DNA of 64,000 nt from Microvirga sp. Its GTDB lineage: Bacteria > Pseudomonadota > Alphaproteobacteria > Rhizobiales > Beijerinckiaceae. Under the pieces are notes generated by a model, which was not told the origin of the DNA, searched no databases, and was given only the letters and a program-made list of their open reading frames with translations. A program made the translations under genes and the position numbers. Of the stretch, positions 9,890 to 19,071 are shown piece by piece. The stretch spans positions 1-64,000 of the forward strand of contig JAQSWQ010000007.1 of NCBI GenBank assembly GCA_029266525.1. Reading direction: 5' to 3'. Positions within the stretch are counted from its first letter, which is position 1; each line of letters starts with the position of its first letter.

Positions 9890-10608
9890 CCGATCACCTC
9901 CGCGACCGGCTTGCCCGCGGCGGCCGCCGCATCGAGGCGCGCCCACTCGGAGGCGGCGATCGGCTCGAACCGGACCCGGTCGCCGGCTTCCAGGATGAAC
10001 ACCGGGTCGCGCTCGGCCATGAAGTTGCGCACCGGGGTGCGTCCGAGGAGATGCCATCCGCTCGGCGCTTCGAGCGAGGCGACGAGCGCCTGGATGCCGC
10101 CGATGGAGATCGTGCCCGCCGGGGTCATGAGCCGCGGACTCTCGCGCCGCGAGATGGCGATCGAGGGATCGAGCCCGCCGAGATAGGCAAAGCCCGGCAG
10201 GAAGCCCATCATGTAGACTCGATAGATCGGCGCCGAATGCCGGCGGATGAGCTCGTCCGTCGAGATGCCGTGATGAGCCGCGACGCTTTCGAGGTCGATC
10301 CCGAACCTGCCGCCATAGACCACCGGGATGCGCCACAGCCGCCCCTCGGCGGGGGTGTCGCTCAGATCTGCGCACATCGCGAGAAGCGCGTCGCCGAGGC
10401 TGCGGTAGTCGGTGGCGGTCGGGTCGTAATGGACGAGAAGCGATCGGTAGGTCGGGACTGTCTCGATCACGCCCGGCAGCCCTTGCGCGACGCGCGCGTC
10501 GAGTGCGAGCACCCGCGCGTTGAGCGCCGGGTCGATCTCCTCGCCGAACTGCACGACGAGCGCCGCATCCCCGCAGGGAAGGAGCCGCGGCGCATCCGAA
10601 CCCTGCAT
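9886..10608 (-). CDS. pxpB: 5-oxoprolinase subunit PxpB (KipI-like)
   Basis: LPCGDAALVVQFGEEIDP, MMGFLPGFAYLGGLDP, SRRESPRLMTPAGTISIGG motifs. Confidence 0.9.
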   Translation of the reverse strand: MQGSDAPRLLPCGDAALVVQFGEEIDPALNARVLALDARVAQGLPGVIETVPTYRSLLVHYDPTATDYRSLGDALLAMCADLSDTPAEGRLWRIPVVYGGRFGIDLESVAAHHGISTDELIRRHSAPIYRVYMMGFLPGFAYLGGLDPSIAISRRESPRLMTPAGTISIGGIQALVASLEAPSGWHLLGRTPVRNFMAERDPVFILEAGDRVRFEPIAASEWARLDAAAAAGKPVAEVIG

Positions 10609-10672
10609 GAGCACCCTCTCCGGAGCCGGACGGTTCGCCGCTCCGGCGCCGGGCGTCAAGCGGGGTCTTGGG

Positions 10673-11080
10673 TCAGAGCGCGGGCCGCTCGGCGGTAAGG
10701 GCGAGCGCGGCCGGCCGGCCAGTCCCGGCGGAGGCCCCCGGCAGGCAGGCGAGGATCGCCTCCTCCAGAAACGGCTTTGCCACGAAGCCCGCACAGGAGA
10801 GCGCCGCCGGGATCTCGCTGCGCTTCGACCCGGTCACGAAAGCGAAGCCGACGGCGCGCTCCTGAAACGCCAGAGCAACCTCGAAGCTCTTGCCGTCGCG
10901 CACGTCGACGTCGAGCAGCGCGAAATCGATGTCGTCGTCGAGCCAGCGCCGCGCTTCGGCGACCGAAGCGCAGACGCTCGCGACGTGGCCCTCGGCCTCG
11001 ACGATGGCCTGCAGGTCGAGCGCGATGAAGGGGTCGTCTTCGAGAATGAGGATACGCACGGCGATACTCCACTTCCGCAC
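10673..11080 (-). CDS. Single-domain response regulator (receiver only)
   Basis: RILILEDDPFIALDLQAIVEAEGH, DFALLDVDVRDG phospho-Asp, FAFVTGS, GFVAKPF; start GTG at 11080 or 11059. Confidence 0.82.
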   Translation of the reverse strand: MRKWSIAVRILILEDDPFIALDLQAIVEAEGHVASVCASVAEARRWLDDDIDFALLDVDVRDGKSFEVALAFQERAVGFAFVTGSKRSEIPAALSCAGFVAKPFLEEAILACLPGASAGTGRPAALALTAERPAL

Positions 11081-11156
11081 GGACGTTCGCGCCGCTCGCA
11101 GGACCTCGAAGGGCCTGCTGGCGTGACCGACGCTCGCCGTTACGGAACGCGGGAAG

Positions 11157-11182
11157 AACGAAGCTTCAAACCCGGGAGTTCC
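11157..11182 (-). promoter_or_regulatory. Putative sigma-EcfG promoter upstream of the receiver gene
   Basis: Minus strand reads GGAAC-N17-CGTT (plus: aacg aagcttcaaacccggga gttcc), exact match to the published EcfG consensus. Confidence 0.65.
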
Positions 11183-11402
11183 TGGGTCGGCGCCGAATGC
11201 GGATAAGTTGAGGGATTAGGTTTAAGCGAGCGTTACCGGCGGCCCCCGTTGAAAAACGCCCAGCCGCCCCCATATCCCGAACAAGCCGGCGGCAAGCCGC
11301 CGGGTCAGGCCACGATGCTGGGACGGTGACGCCGGATGTACGCGCACTGTTTCGCCGTGGCCGTTCTCATTCTCCGCTCCTGCCGCTGACGCGGCGCAGC
11401 AC

Positions 11403-11435
11403 AAACGGAAACGCCGGGCCCTCGCGAGCCCGGCG
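11403..11435 (-). terminator. Putative rho-independent terminator downstream of the 11458-12294 gene
   Basis: Hairpin cgccgggc...gcccggcg (11412-11435) followed on the minus strand by tttccgttt. Confidence 0.5.
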
Positions 11436-11457
11436 CTTCGGTTTCGTGACGCTGCGG

Positions 11458-12294
11458 TCAGTGGTTCTGGAAGCGTCCGGCCGGGCCGCGGCGCTGCTCG
11501 TCGCCGCGCCACTCCGACTCGTGCGACGCGAAGCGCTCGTCCCCTTCCCCGAAAGCTTCGTCGACGTATTCCCGTCCGCGCTGGGTCATGTCGCGGGCAT
11601 AGCGCATGCCTTGGTTTCGGACCTCGTCCGACCAGCGGCCGAAGGTGCGGTCCTCCTGGCGGGTGCGGGGCAGGAGCGCGCCGAGGAGAAGGCCGGCGGC
11701 AAGCCCGACTACGCCGACCAGAACCGGGTTCTCGCTCACGAAGCGCTGCACCGAGCCGCCGTACCGGCTCACATCCGGCATCGAGCGCCGCATCTGCTCG
11801 AACTGCCGCGAGCCCTGCTCATAGGCGCCGCGCGCCCATTCGGAGGCCTGGTCATAGGCCTCTCCGGCCATCTCGGAGGCCTGCTCGTAGACTTCCCCGG
11901 CCCGCTTCTGGACCTGGTCCATGGTTCCGGCGCCCTGGGATGACGACCCGCCTTGCCCGGCACCCGAGCGATGCTCGCCGCCGAGGCCCTTGCCGGCGTC
12001 CTTGTCCTGGTGCCGCAGGTGCTCGGGCCCCTGGCTGGACTGGCCCGAGCCGGTCTGAGAGCCGCCCATCGGCTTCGAGGTGTGGGAAGCCAGCGTTGCG
12101 CTCTGGCCCGAACGCGCCTGCGGGTTCGGCGGCTGGCCGGCGCCGCCGGTCGAGCTGCCTGCCGAGATGTTTGCGGCGGAGACCGTGTCGGAGCCGCTGC
12201 GCTGCTGGTTCGACGGGTTCGTGCCTTGTGGGTTGCTGCCGGGCTTCGGGTCCATGTGTTCCTCCTCGTTCTCTCTCTGGTTCGGGTCGTTCAT
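11458..12294 (-). CDS. Hypothetical protein, disordered N-terminus with a C-terminal TM segment (nutrient-deprivation-induced-protein-like)
   Basis: Repeated A/Y/Q-rich helices (AGEVYEQASEMAGEAYDQASEWARGAYEQGSRQ), then NPVLVGVVGLAAGLLLGALLPRT; start Met may be internal (MDPKPG). Confidence 0.65.
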   Translation of the reverse strand: MNDPNQRENEEEHMDPKPGSNPQGTNPSNQQRSGSDTVSAANISAGSSTGGAGQPPNPQARSGQSATLASHTSKPMGGSQTGSGQSSQGPEHLRHQDKDAGKGLGGEHRSGAGQGGSSSQGAGTMDQVQKRAGEVYEQASEMAGEAYDQASEWARGAYEQGSRQFEQMRRSMPDVSRYGGSVQRFVSENPVLVGVVGLAAGLLLGALLPRTRQEDRTFGRWSDEVRNQGMRYARDMTQRGREYVDEAFGEGDERFASHESEWRGDEQRRGPAGRFQNH

Positions 12295-12695
12295 GCGCGG
12301 GCGCTGATCTCGCGCCGGGTCTCGACGACATCCTGCGTCGGATGCCGGGGCGAGCTGTCGGGGTCGTAGACGCGGTCCTGACCGGTGACGATCAGCGGCA
12401 CGCTCTCCTCCTCAATCATCTCCGCCCGCCTGAGCTCCGGCGAGCGGCGGTCCCGGCCCATGCGATAGAACAGCCAGCCGAGCCCGGCAGCGACCAGCAT
12501 CACCGGCACGGGGTTGCGCCGGACGACCTCCACTGCGTGGTCGAACACCGGGCCGAACTCGGTCTTGCGCACCGACCCCATCATCTCGTCGACGATCCCG
12601 GACGGCGAGAGCTTGTCCTGGATCTGATCGATGGTGTGGTCGAGGCGGGCGCGGCTCGCTTCGATGTCACGTTCGAGCCGCTCGATCTCCGTCAT
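12291..12695 (-). CDS. DUF3618-like membrane protein
   Basis: MTEIERLERDIEASRARLDHTIDQIQDKLSP then NPVPVMLVAAGLGWLFYRM. Confidence 0.75.
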   Translation of the reverse strand: MTEIERLERDIEASRARLDHTIDQIQDKLSPSGIVDEMMGSVRKTEFGPVFDHAVEVVRRNPVPVMLVAAGLGWLFYRMGRDRRSPELRRAEMIEEESVPLIVTGQDRVYDPDSSPRHPTQDVVETRREISARA

Positions 12696-13087
12696 GCCGA
12701 CGCCCTCTCCGAGAGGACCGTGGCGTCGCGCTGGACGTTGCGGATGGTCCGGTCGGGCGCGAGCGTCGAGGCCGACATCTTGCTGCGCCCGTACATCACG
12801 AGCCCACCGGCGATCGCGCCCATGACCACCGCAACGATGAGCGAGGCGAGCGCCTCCGAGTTCAGCCGGACCGCGAGCCACTCGACGAGCGACTGCGTGA
12901 GCAGGCTGATCGAGATGATCGCGAACACCGCCGCGCCGACGAACATCCCGAGCCCGATCGCGAGGTTCCGGACGTTCTGGCTCATCTCGGTCTTGAACAG
13001 CGCGAACTCCTTGCGGGCAAGGTCGGTGCTGTCGCGTAGCGCATCGCCGAGGAGCGCGTGGATCGATTGACCCTGATGATCAGCCAT
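12692..13087 (-). CDS. Phage-holin-like/YqjE-like (DUF1469) membrane protein
   Basis: LARKEFALFKTEMSQNVRNLAIGLGMFVGAAVFAIISISLLTQSLVEWL; overlaps the next ORF. Confidence 0.75.
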   Translation of the reverse strand: MADHQGQSIHALLGDALRDSTDLARKEFALFKTEMSQNVRNLAIGLGMFVGAAVFAIISISLLTQSLVEWLAVRLNSEALASLIVAVVMGAIAGGLVMYGRSKMSASTLAPDRTIRNVQRDATVLSERASA

Positions 13088-13100
13088 TGAGAGCCTCCCC

Positions 13101-13673
13101 TCAGGCGCCGGCATAGGCGGAGCCGGGCGAGGCCTGCGCGCGGGCGCGCTGTCCCTGCCCGCGCGACCGCTTCGAGGCGGTGCGGCGTCGCTGCTGCTCG
13201 TCGCGGATGTTCTCGGCCGAGGCCTTGATGAAGCGGGCGACCAGGAAGCCCGCCATCATGGTCGCGGCGGCGACGGCGCCCGGCCGGCGGCGGATCAGGT
13301 ATTCGGCCTCGTCGAAGAGCTCGTTGAAGCTGCGGGCGCGGATCGAGTCCGCAAGCTGGTCGATGCCCTGGGCAGCGTTGTCCACCAAGGTCTTGATGTT
13401 GGGGCGGTCGTCGAACTGCCCGCAGGCCTCGCGCAGGGAGTGGCCGAAATCGGCGATGGACTGCGCGATGGCATCCTTGCGCTGGTCCATGTAGCCCGTG
13501 GCCTGATCGCGGGCGGAGCTCAGGAACTCGCGGCCCTGATCGGCGGCTGCGCCTGCGATGCCGCTCACGTCGTCCTTGATTGCGTCCCACGACTGGGGCA
13601 CGCCACCGCTCGCGGCCGAAGGAGCCGACGCCTGCTGGTTTGGACGTTGCTGTCCGCCATTGCCCACGGCCAT
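13101..13673 (-). CDS. Hypothetical coiled-coil/membrane-anchored stress protein
   Basis: AADQGREFLSSARDQATGYMDQRKDAIAQSIADFGHSLREA...YLIRRRPGAVAAATMMAGFLVARFIKAS; RBS-like aggaggttc upstream of ATG 13673. Confidence 0.7.
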   Translation of the reverse strand: MAVGNGGQQRPNQQASAPSAASGGVPQSWDAIKDDVSGIAGAAADQGREFLSSARDQATGYMDQRKDAIAQSIADFGHSLREACGQFDDRPNIKTLVDNAAQGIDQLADSIRARSFNELFDEAEYLIRRRPGAVAAATMMAGFLVARFIKASAENIRDEQQRRRTASKRSRGQGQRARAQASPGSAYAGA

Positions 13674-13702
13674 GGGTGAACCTCCTCTGTGTTGTACGAG
13701 GA

Positions 13703-13727
13703 AACCCTGCCAAGCGCGGCAGGTTCC
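13703..13727 (-). promoter_or_regulatory. Putative sigma-EcfG-like promoter for the 13673-11458 operon
   Basis: Minus strand GGAAC-N16-GGTT (one mismatch to CGTT), about 30 nt upstream of ATG. Confidence 0.5.
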
Positions 13728-13821
13728 CTTGGGCGAACGCGGGCGCGCCGAAGACTCAGCCCTCGATGCGTCCAAACGCGCCCGCGAGGGCGAGGGCCTA
13801 TTTCCGCTCAGCCGACCGGCG

Positions 13822-15033
13822 TCACGCCTGCGCGGCGCCGACCCGATCCGCCATCTTCGCGCCGCGGGCGCCGAGCGGCTTCTTCGGGCCTTCGGTCGTG
13901 TCCTTCGCGGTCTGGTGCTCGAGCTCCGCGTTGAGCTCGCCGCCGAGAAGCACGATCGTGGTCGACAGCCAGATCCAGGTCATGAAGCCGATCGCCGCAC
14001 CGAGCGAGCCGTAGGTCTCGTTGTAGTTGCCGAAATTGGCGACGTACCAGGAGAACAGCATCGAGCCGACGAGCCACATCGTTCCGGCGATGCCGCTGCC
14101 CCAGGTCACCCAGCGCCACTCGGCTTTGTCCCGGCTCGGCCCATAGCGGTAGAGGCAGGCAAGCCCGAACAGGATGCCGAGCAGAAGGAGCGGCCAGCGG
14201 GCGAAGGACAGGAGCTTCTCGATGAATCCCCCGAACGGGATCAGCTTGAGCACCACGGGGATGACCACGACGGCCGTGAGCGCGGCGAGCAGGAACAGGA
14301 TCGCGCCGAGCGTGAAGGTGAGCGAGATCAGGTTCAGCTTGAAGAAGGAGCGCTTCTCGTCCTCCTCGTAGACGATGTTGAGGGCGTCGAACATCGCCTT
14401 CATGCCGGCGTTCGCGCTCCACAGCGAGATCGCGAGGCCGAAGAAGAAGGCGAAGCCGAGCGCGCCGCCGGGCTTCGAGGTGATGTTCTTCACCTGCTCC
14501 TCGATGATCTGCAGGGCGCCGCCGGGCAGGAAGCCGGAGAGCAGCGCAAGGTGCTGGTTGATCGTGCTCGCGTCGGCGACGAGGCCGTAAAGCGAGACGA
14601 AGGCGGCGATGCCGGGGAAGATCGCAAGGAGCGCGTAGAAGGTGACGCCGGCCGCGACGGCGAGGATGCGATCCTCGCCCATCTCGGCATAGACGCGCCA
14701 GAGGATGTCCTTCCAGCCCTTGGCCGGCATCTCGCTCGGCGTCTCGGCGTCGCGGCCGCGATCCTTCTCGGTGAGCTCCTTGCGGGCGGCCTCCGGACCG
14801 GCGTGCGAACGTTCGTCAGACGACCCGCGGTCGCGCCGCGCATCCGGCCGCCGCGCCGGAGCGGCGGTTCCGCGCCTCACCAGGGCGGTCGCTCCGACGG
14901 GTGCGGCGGCGCCGCGCTTCGCGCCGGCGAGCTTCGTCAGCGCGTAGCCGAGAAGAAGCGTGCCCAGGGTCGAGAGGGGGCCTCGCGAGCGCGAAGCGTC
15001 GCTGCGATGTGCGCCGGCCGATGCGACTGCCAT
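13822..15033 (-). CDS. YihY/virulence factor BrkB family membrane protein
   Basis: AAGVTFYALLAIFPGIAAFVSLYGLVAD, multi-TM, GSLGAAIGFMTWIWLSTTIVLLGGELNAELEHQ; start assigned to ATG 15033 because a promoter-like element lies at 15091-15115. Confidence 0.88.
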   Translation of the reverse strand: MAVASAGAHRSDASRSRGPLSTLGTLLLGYALTKLAGAKRGAAAPVGATALVRRGTAAPARRPDARRDRGSSDERSHAGPEAARKELTEKDRGRDAETPSEMPAKGWKDILWRVYAEMGEDRILAVAAGVTFYALLAIFPGIAAFVSLYGLVADASTINQHLALLSGFLPGGALQIIEEQVKNITSKPGGALGFAFFFGLAISLWSANAGMKAMFDALNIVYEEDEKRSFFKLNLISLTFTLGAILFLLAALTAVVVIPVVLKLIPFGGFIEKLLSFARWPLLLLGILFGLACLYRYGPSRDKAEWRWVTWGSGIAGTMWLVGSMLFSWYVANFGNYNETYGSLGAAIGFMTWIWLSTTIVLLGGELNAELEHQTAKDTTEGPKKPLGARGAKMADRVGAAQA

Positions 15034-15090
15034 GTTGCGTCCGCGAGCAAGGAAAGGACCGGCCGGCGCAAGCGCTCCGGTTGTGACCAT

Positions 15091-15115
15091 AACGGAGGCT
15101 CGCCGGGCAAGTTCC
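15091..15115 (-). promoter_or_regulatory. Putative sigma-EcfG promoter upstream of the brkB-like gene
   Basis: Minus strand GGAAC-N16-CGTT (plus: aacg gaggctcgccgggcaa gttcc), exact match; lies just beyond the stop of the 15117 ORF. Confidence 0.65.
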
Positions 15116-15116
15116 G

Positions 15117-16111
<995 letters not shown>

Positions 16112-16115
<4 letters not shown>

Positions 16116-17095
16116 ACGGCCTCGGCCGGGGTCAGCACGAGCGGGTGGTGGCAGCGGGCCCGGCGCACCGCGTCGCCGGTCGGCTCCGGCATGACGGTGC
16201 AGGCCGGGCTTGCGCGCGGGCAGCGGGGCCGGAAGGGGCAGCCCTCGGGCAGGCGAAGCATCGAGGGCGTCGAACCCGGGATCTGGGCGAGCTCGCGCCC
16301 GGGCTCGGCCCGGGAAGGCAGCGAATCGAGGAGGCCGCGGGTGTAGGGATGGCGCGGCTCATCGAGGACGACGGCGGTCGGACCCTCCTCGACGATCCTG
16401 CCGGCATACATCACGGCGATCCGGCGCGAGAGCGCCGACACTACCGCGAGGTCGTGCGAGATCCAGATCAGCGAGGTGCCGAGCTCGGAAACCAGTTTCG
16501 CCATCTCGGCGAGGATCTGGGCCTGGATCGAGACGTCGAGCGCGGTGGTCGGCTCGTCGGCGACGATCACCGCCGGCCGGTGCAGGAGCGCGATCGCGAT
16601 CGCAACGCGCTGACGCATGCCGCCCGAGAATTGGTGGGGGTAGTCGTCGAGCCGGCGCGCGGCATCCGGAATGCCGACGCGGGTCAGCGCCTCGGCCGAG
16701 CGCGCCCGCGCCGCCCTCGGCGAGGCCCGCTCATGGGCGAGGATCGCAAGCCGCATCTGGCGCTCGATGGTGAGCACAGGGTTCAGGGTCATCATCGGGT
16801 CCTGGAAGACCATCGCGATGCGCCGCCCGCGGACATCGCGCAGTTCGTCGTTGGGCAAGCCCACGAGCTCTCGCCCCTCGAGCCGGATCGAGCCCGAGAC
16901 GATCCGGCCGGGCGGATCGACGAGGCCGAGGAGCGAGAACCCGGTCACGCTCTTGCCGGATCCGGATTCGCCGACGAGCCCCAGCACCTCGCCGCGCGCG
17001 AGCGAGAACGAGACCCCCTCGACGGCCCTCACCACGCCGGCCTTGGTGAAGAAATGCGTCGAGAGGGCCGAGACCTGGAGAACGGGCTCCGTCAC
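16112..17095 (-). CDS. Oligopeptide/dipeptide ABC transporter ATP-binding protein (DppD/OppD-like)
   Basis: [42 protein letters not shown] start overlaps the upstream permease stop. Confidence 0.9.
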
Positions 17096-17967
17096 CGCCT
17101 CAGCCTCGGATTGAGCTGGTCGCGGATCTGGTCGCCGACGAGGTTGATGGCAACGATCAGGATGATGAGCGCGATGCCCGGATAGACCGAGATCCAGTAG
17201 CGGCCGCTCATCATGTACTGGAAGCCGTTGGCGATCAGCATGCCCAGCGAAGGCTCGGTCGGCGGCAGGCCGAGTCCGAGGAAGGACAGCGTCGCCTCGA
17301 GCGAGATGGCGTTCGCGACCTGCACGGTGGCGACCACGATCAGCGGCGGCAGCGAGTTCGGCAGGAGATGGCGGAAGACGATGCGGCTGCCCGAGAGCGG
17401 CGTCGCGGCCGCCGCCTCGACGTAGTCCTTGCGGCGCTCGGCCGAGGCCGCGCCGAAGGCGGTGCGGGCGAAATAGGCGTACTGGGCCGCGACGAGCGCG
17501 CTGACGAGCTGCGTCTTGCCCTGGCCGAGAAGCGCCGCAAGCACCAACGCCAGCAGGATCGCCGGAAAGGACAGCTGCAGATCGACGATGCGCATGATCA
17601 GCGTCTCGATCCGGCCGCCGAAATAGGCCGCCACGATGCCGAGGGTGCCGCCGATCGAAAGCGCGATCGCGCCCGCAACAAGCCCCATCTGAAGCGAGAT
17701 GCGCAAGCCGTATAGGATGGCCGAGTAGAGATCGCGCCCCTGCGCGTCGGTGCCGAGCACATGCGCGTAGCCCTTGGAGCCGACGAAACCCGGCGGCCGG
17801 CGCGCATCGGAGAGCGAGAGATTGCCGAGGTCGTAGGGGTCCTGCGGCGTGATCAGCGGCGCGCATACGGCGGCGGCGACGATCGCGAGCACGACCGCGA
17901 GCGCCGCGACCGAGATCCGGCTCTCGCTGAACTCGTCCCAGAACGCCCGCAGGGCCTCGGCGTTCAA
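17092..17967 (-). CDS. Oligopeptide/dipeptide ABC transporter permease (DppC-like)
   Basis: LGTDAQGRDLYSAILYGLRISLQMGLV; EAAAATPLSGSRIVFRHLLPNSLPPLIV; TTG start overlaps the previous stop. Confidence 0.9.
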   Translation of the reverse strand: MNAEALRAFWDEFSESRISVAALAVVLAIVAAAVCAPLITPQDPYDLGNLSLSDARRPPGFVGSKGYAHVLGTDAQGRDLYSAILYGLRISLQMGLVAGAIALSIGGTLGIVAAYFGGRIETLIMRIVDLQLSFPAILLALVLAALLGQGKTQLVSALVAAQYAYFARTAFGAASAERRKDYVEAAAATPLSGSRIVFRHLLPNSLPPLIVVATVQVANAISLEATLSFLGLGLPPTEPSLGMLIANGFQYMMSGRYWISVYPGIALIILIVAINLVGDQIRDQLNPRLRR

Positions 17968-18938
17968 GCCGCCCTCCCGCGTCGCAGGCGCGGGTCGAGG
18001 AGCGCGTAGACGAGATCGACCGTCAGGTTGATGGTGACGAACAGGAAGGCGATGAGGATCAGGTAGGCGACCATCACCGGGCGGTCGAGCTGGGCGATCG
18101 AATCGATGATGAGCTTGCCGACGCCCGGCCACGAGAAGATGGTCTCGGTCACCACCGCGAAGGCCAATGTCGAGCCGAACTCGAGCCCGAACACGGTGAC
18201 GATCGGGATCGAGATCAGCTTCAGCACGTGTTGCCGCAGGATGGTCCACTCCGACAACCCGGCTGCGCGCGCGAACTTGATGGTGTCGGTCAGCATGATC
18301 TCGCGCGTGCCGGCGCGGGAGAGGCGGATCATCATGGCAAGCTTGAACAGGGCGAGGTTCGTCGCCGGGAGGACGAGGTGCTTCCAGCCGTCGAGCGTGA
18401 GCACGCTCCACTCGACGCCGAGGAAGCTGCGCGTCGCGCCCCGGCTGCCGGCCGGCAGCCAGCCGAGATGCACGGCGAAGAAGAGGATGAGGATCAGTCC
18501 AATCCAGAAGGTCGGCACCGAGAAGCCGAGGATCGACACCGCCATGATGGTCTTGGATATCGGGCTCTGGGGGCGGTAGCCGGCATAGATTCCGAGCGGC
18601 ACGCCGGCGAGCGTCGCCCCGATCACCGCGACGAGCGTCAGCTCCAAAGTCGCGGGCAGGCGCTGCATGATCAACTGCAGCACCGGCATGCCGAACACGA
18701 AGGAGCGGCCCATGTCGCCGGAGAGGATGTTGCCGACGAAGGTGAAGTATTGCTCGTACAGAGGCCGGTCGAGGCCGTAGCGGGCGATGGTCTCGGTGCG
18801 GATATCCTGCGTCGCGTCGGGCGAGATGAGGACGTCGATGGGATTTCCGACGGCATAGACGCCGATGAAGACGAGCGCCGACATCACCGCCATGACGAGC
18901 ATCGCCTGCAGAACCCGCTGGATGATGAAGCCGAGCAT
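17964..18938 (-). CDS. Oligopeptide/dipeptide ABC transporter permease (DppB-like)
   Basis: MLGFIIQRVLQAMLVMAVMSALVFIGV; YGLDRPLYEQY; EFGSTLAFAVVTETIFSWPGVGKLI. Confidence 0.9.
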   Translation of the reverse strand: MLGFIIQRVLQAMLVMAVMSALVFIGVYAVGNPIDVLISPDATQDIRTETIARYGLDRPLYEQYFTFVGNILSGDMGRSFVFGMPVLQLIMQRLPATLELTLVAVIGATLAGVPLGIYAGYRPQSPISKTIMAVSILGFSVPTFWIGLILILFFAVHLGWLPAGSRGATRSFLGVEWSVLTLDGWKHLVLPATNLALFKLAMMIRLSRAGTREIMLTDTIKFARAAGLSEWTILRQHVLKLISIPIVTVFGLEFGSTLAFAVVTETIFSWPGVGKLIIDSIAQLDRPVMVAYLILIAFLFVTINLTVDLVYALLDPRLRRGRAA

Positions 18939-19071
18939 CGCTCTCCGCCGCGGCCGTGGCCGAGCGGATTCATAGCACGAGGCGTCAGACCGGCTACGGT
19001 GGGCGATTTCGGCAGTTGAGGGCGAGGCCGGTCCGCCCCTAAACTGCGGAAACGAAGGAGAGGACCATCCC

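Noticed and set aside
12692-13087. Holin-like protein as evidence of a prophage
   Set aside because: YqjE/DUF1469 proteins share the holin-superfamily label but there are no phage structural, integrase or lysis genes nearby.
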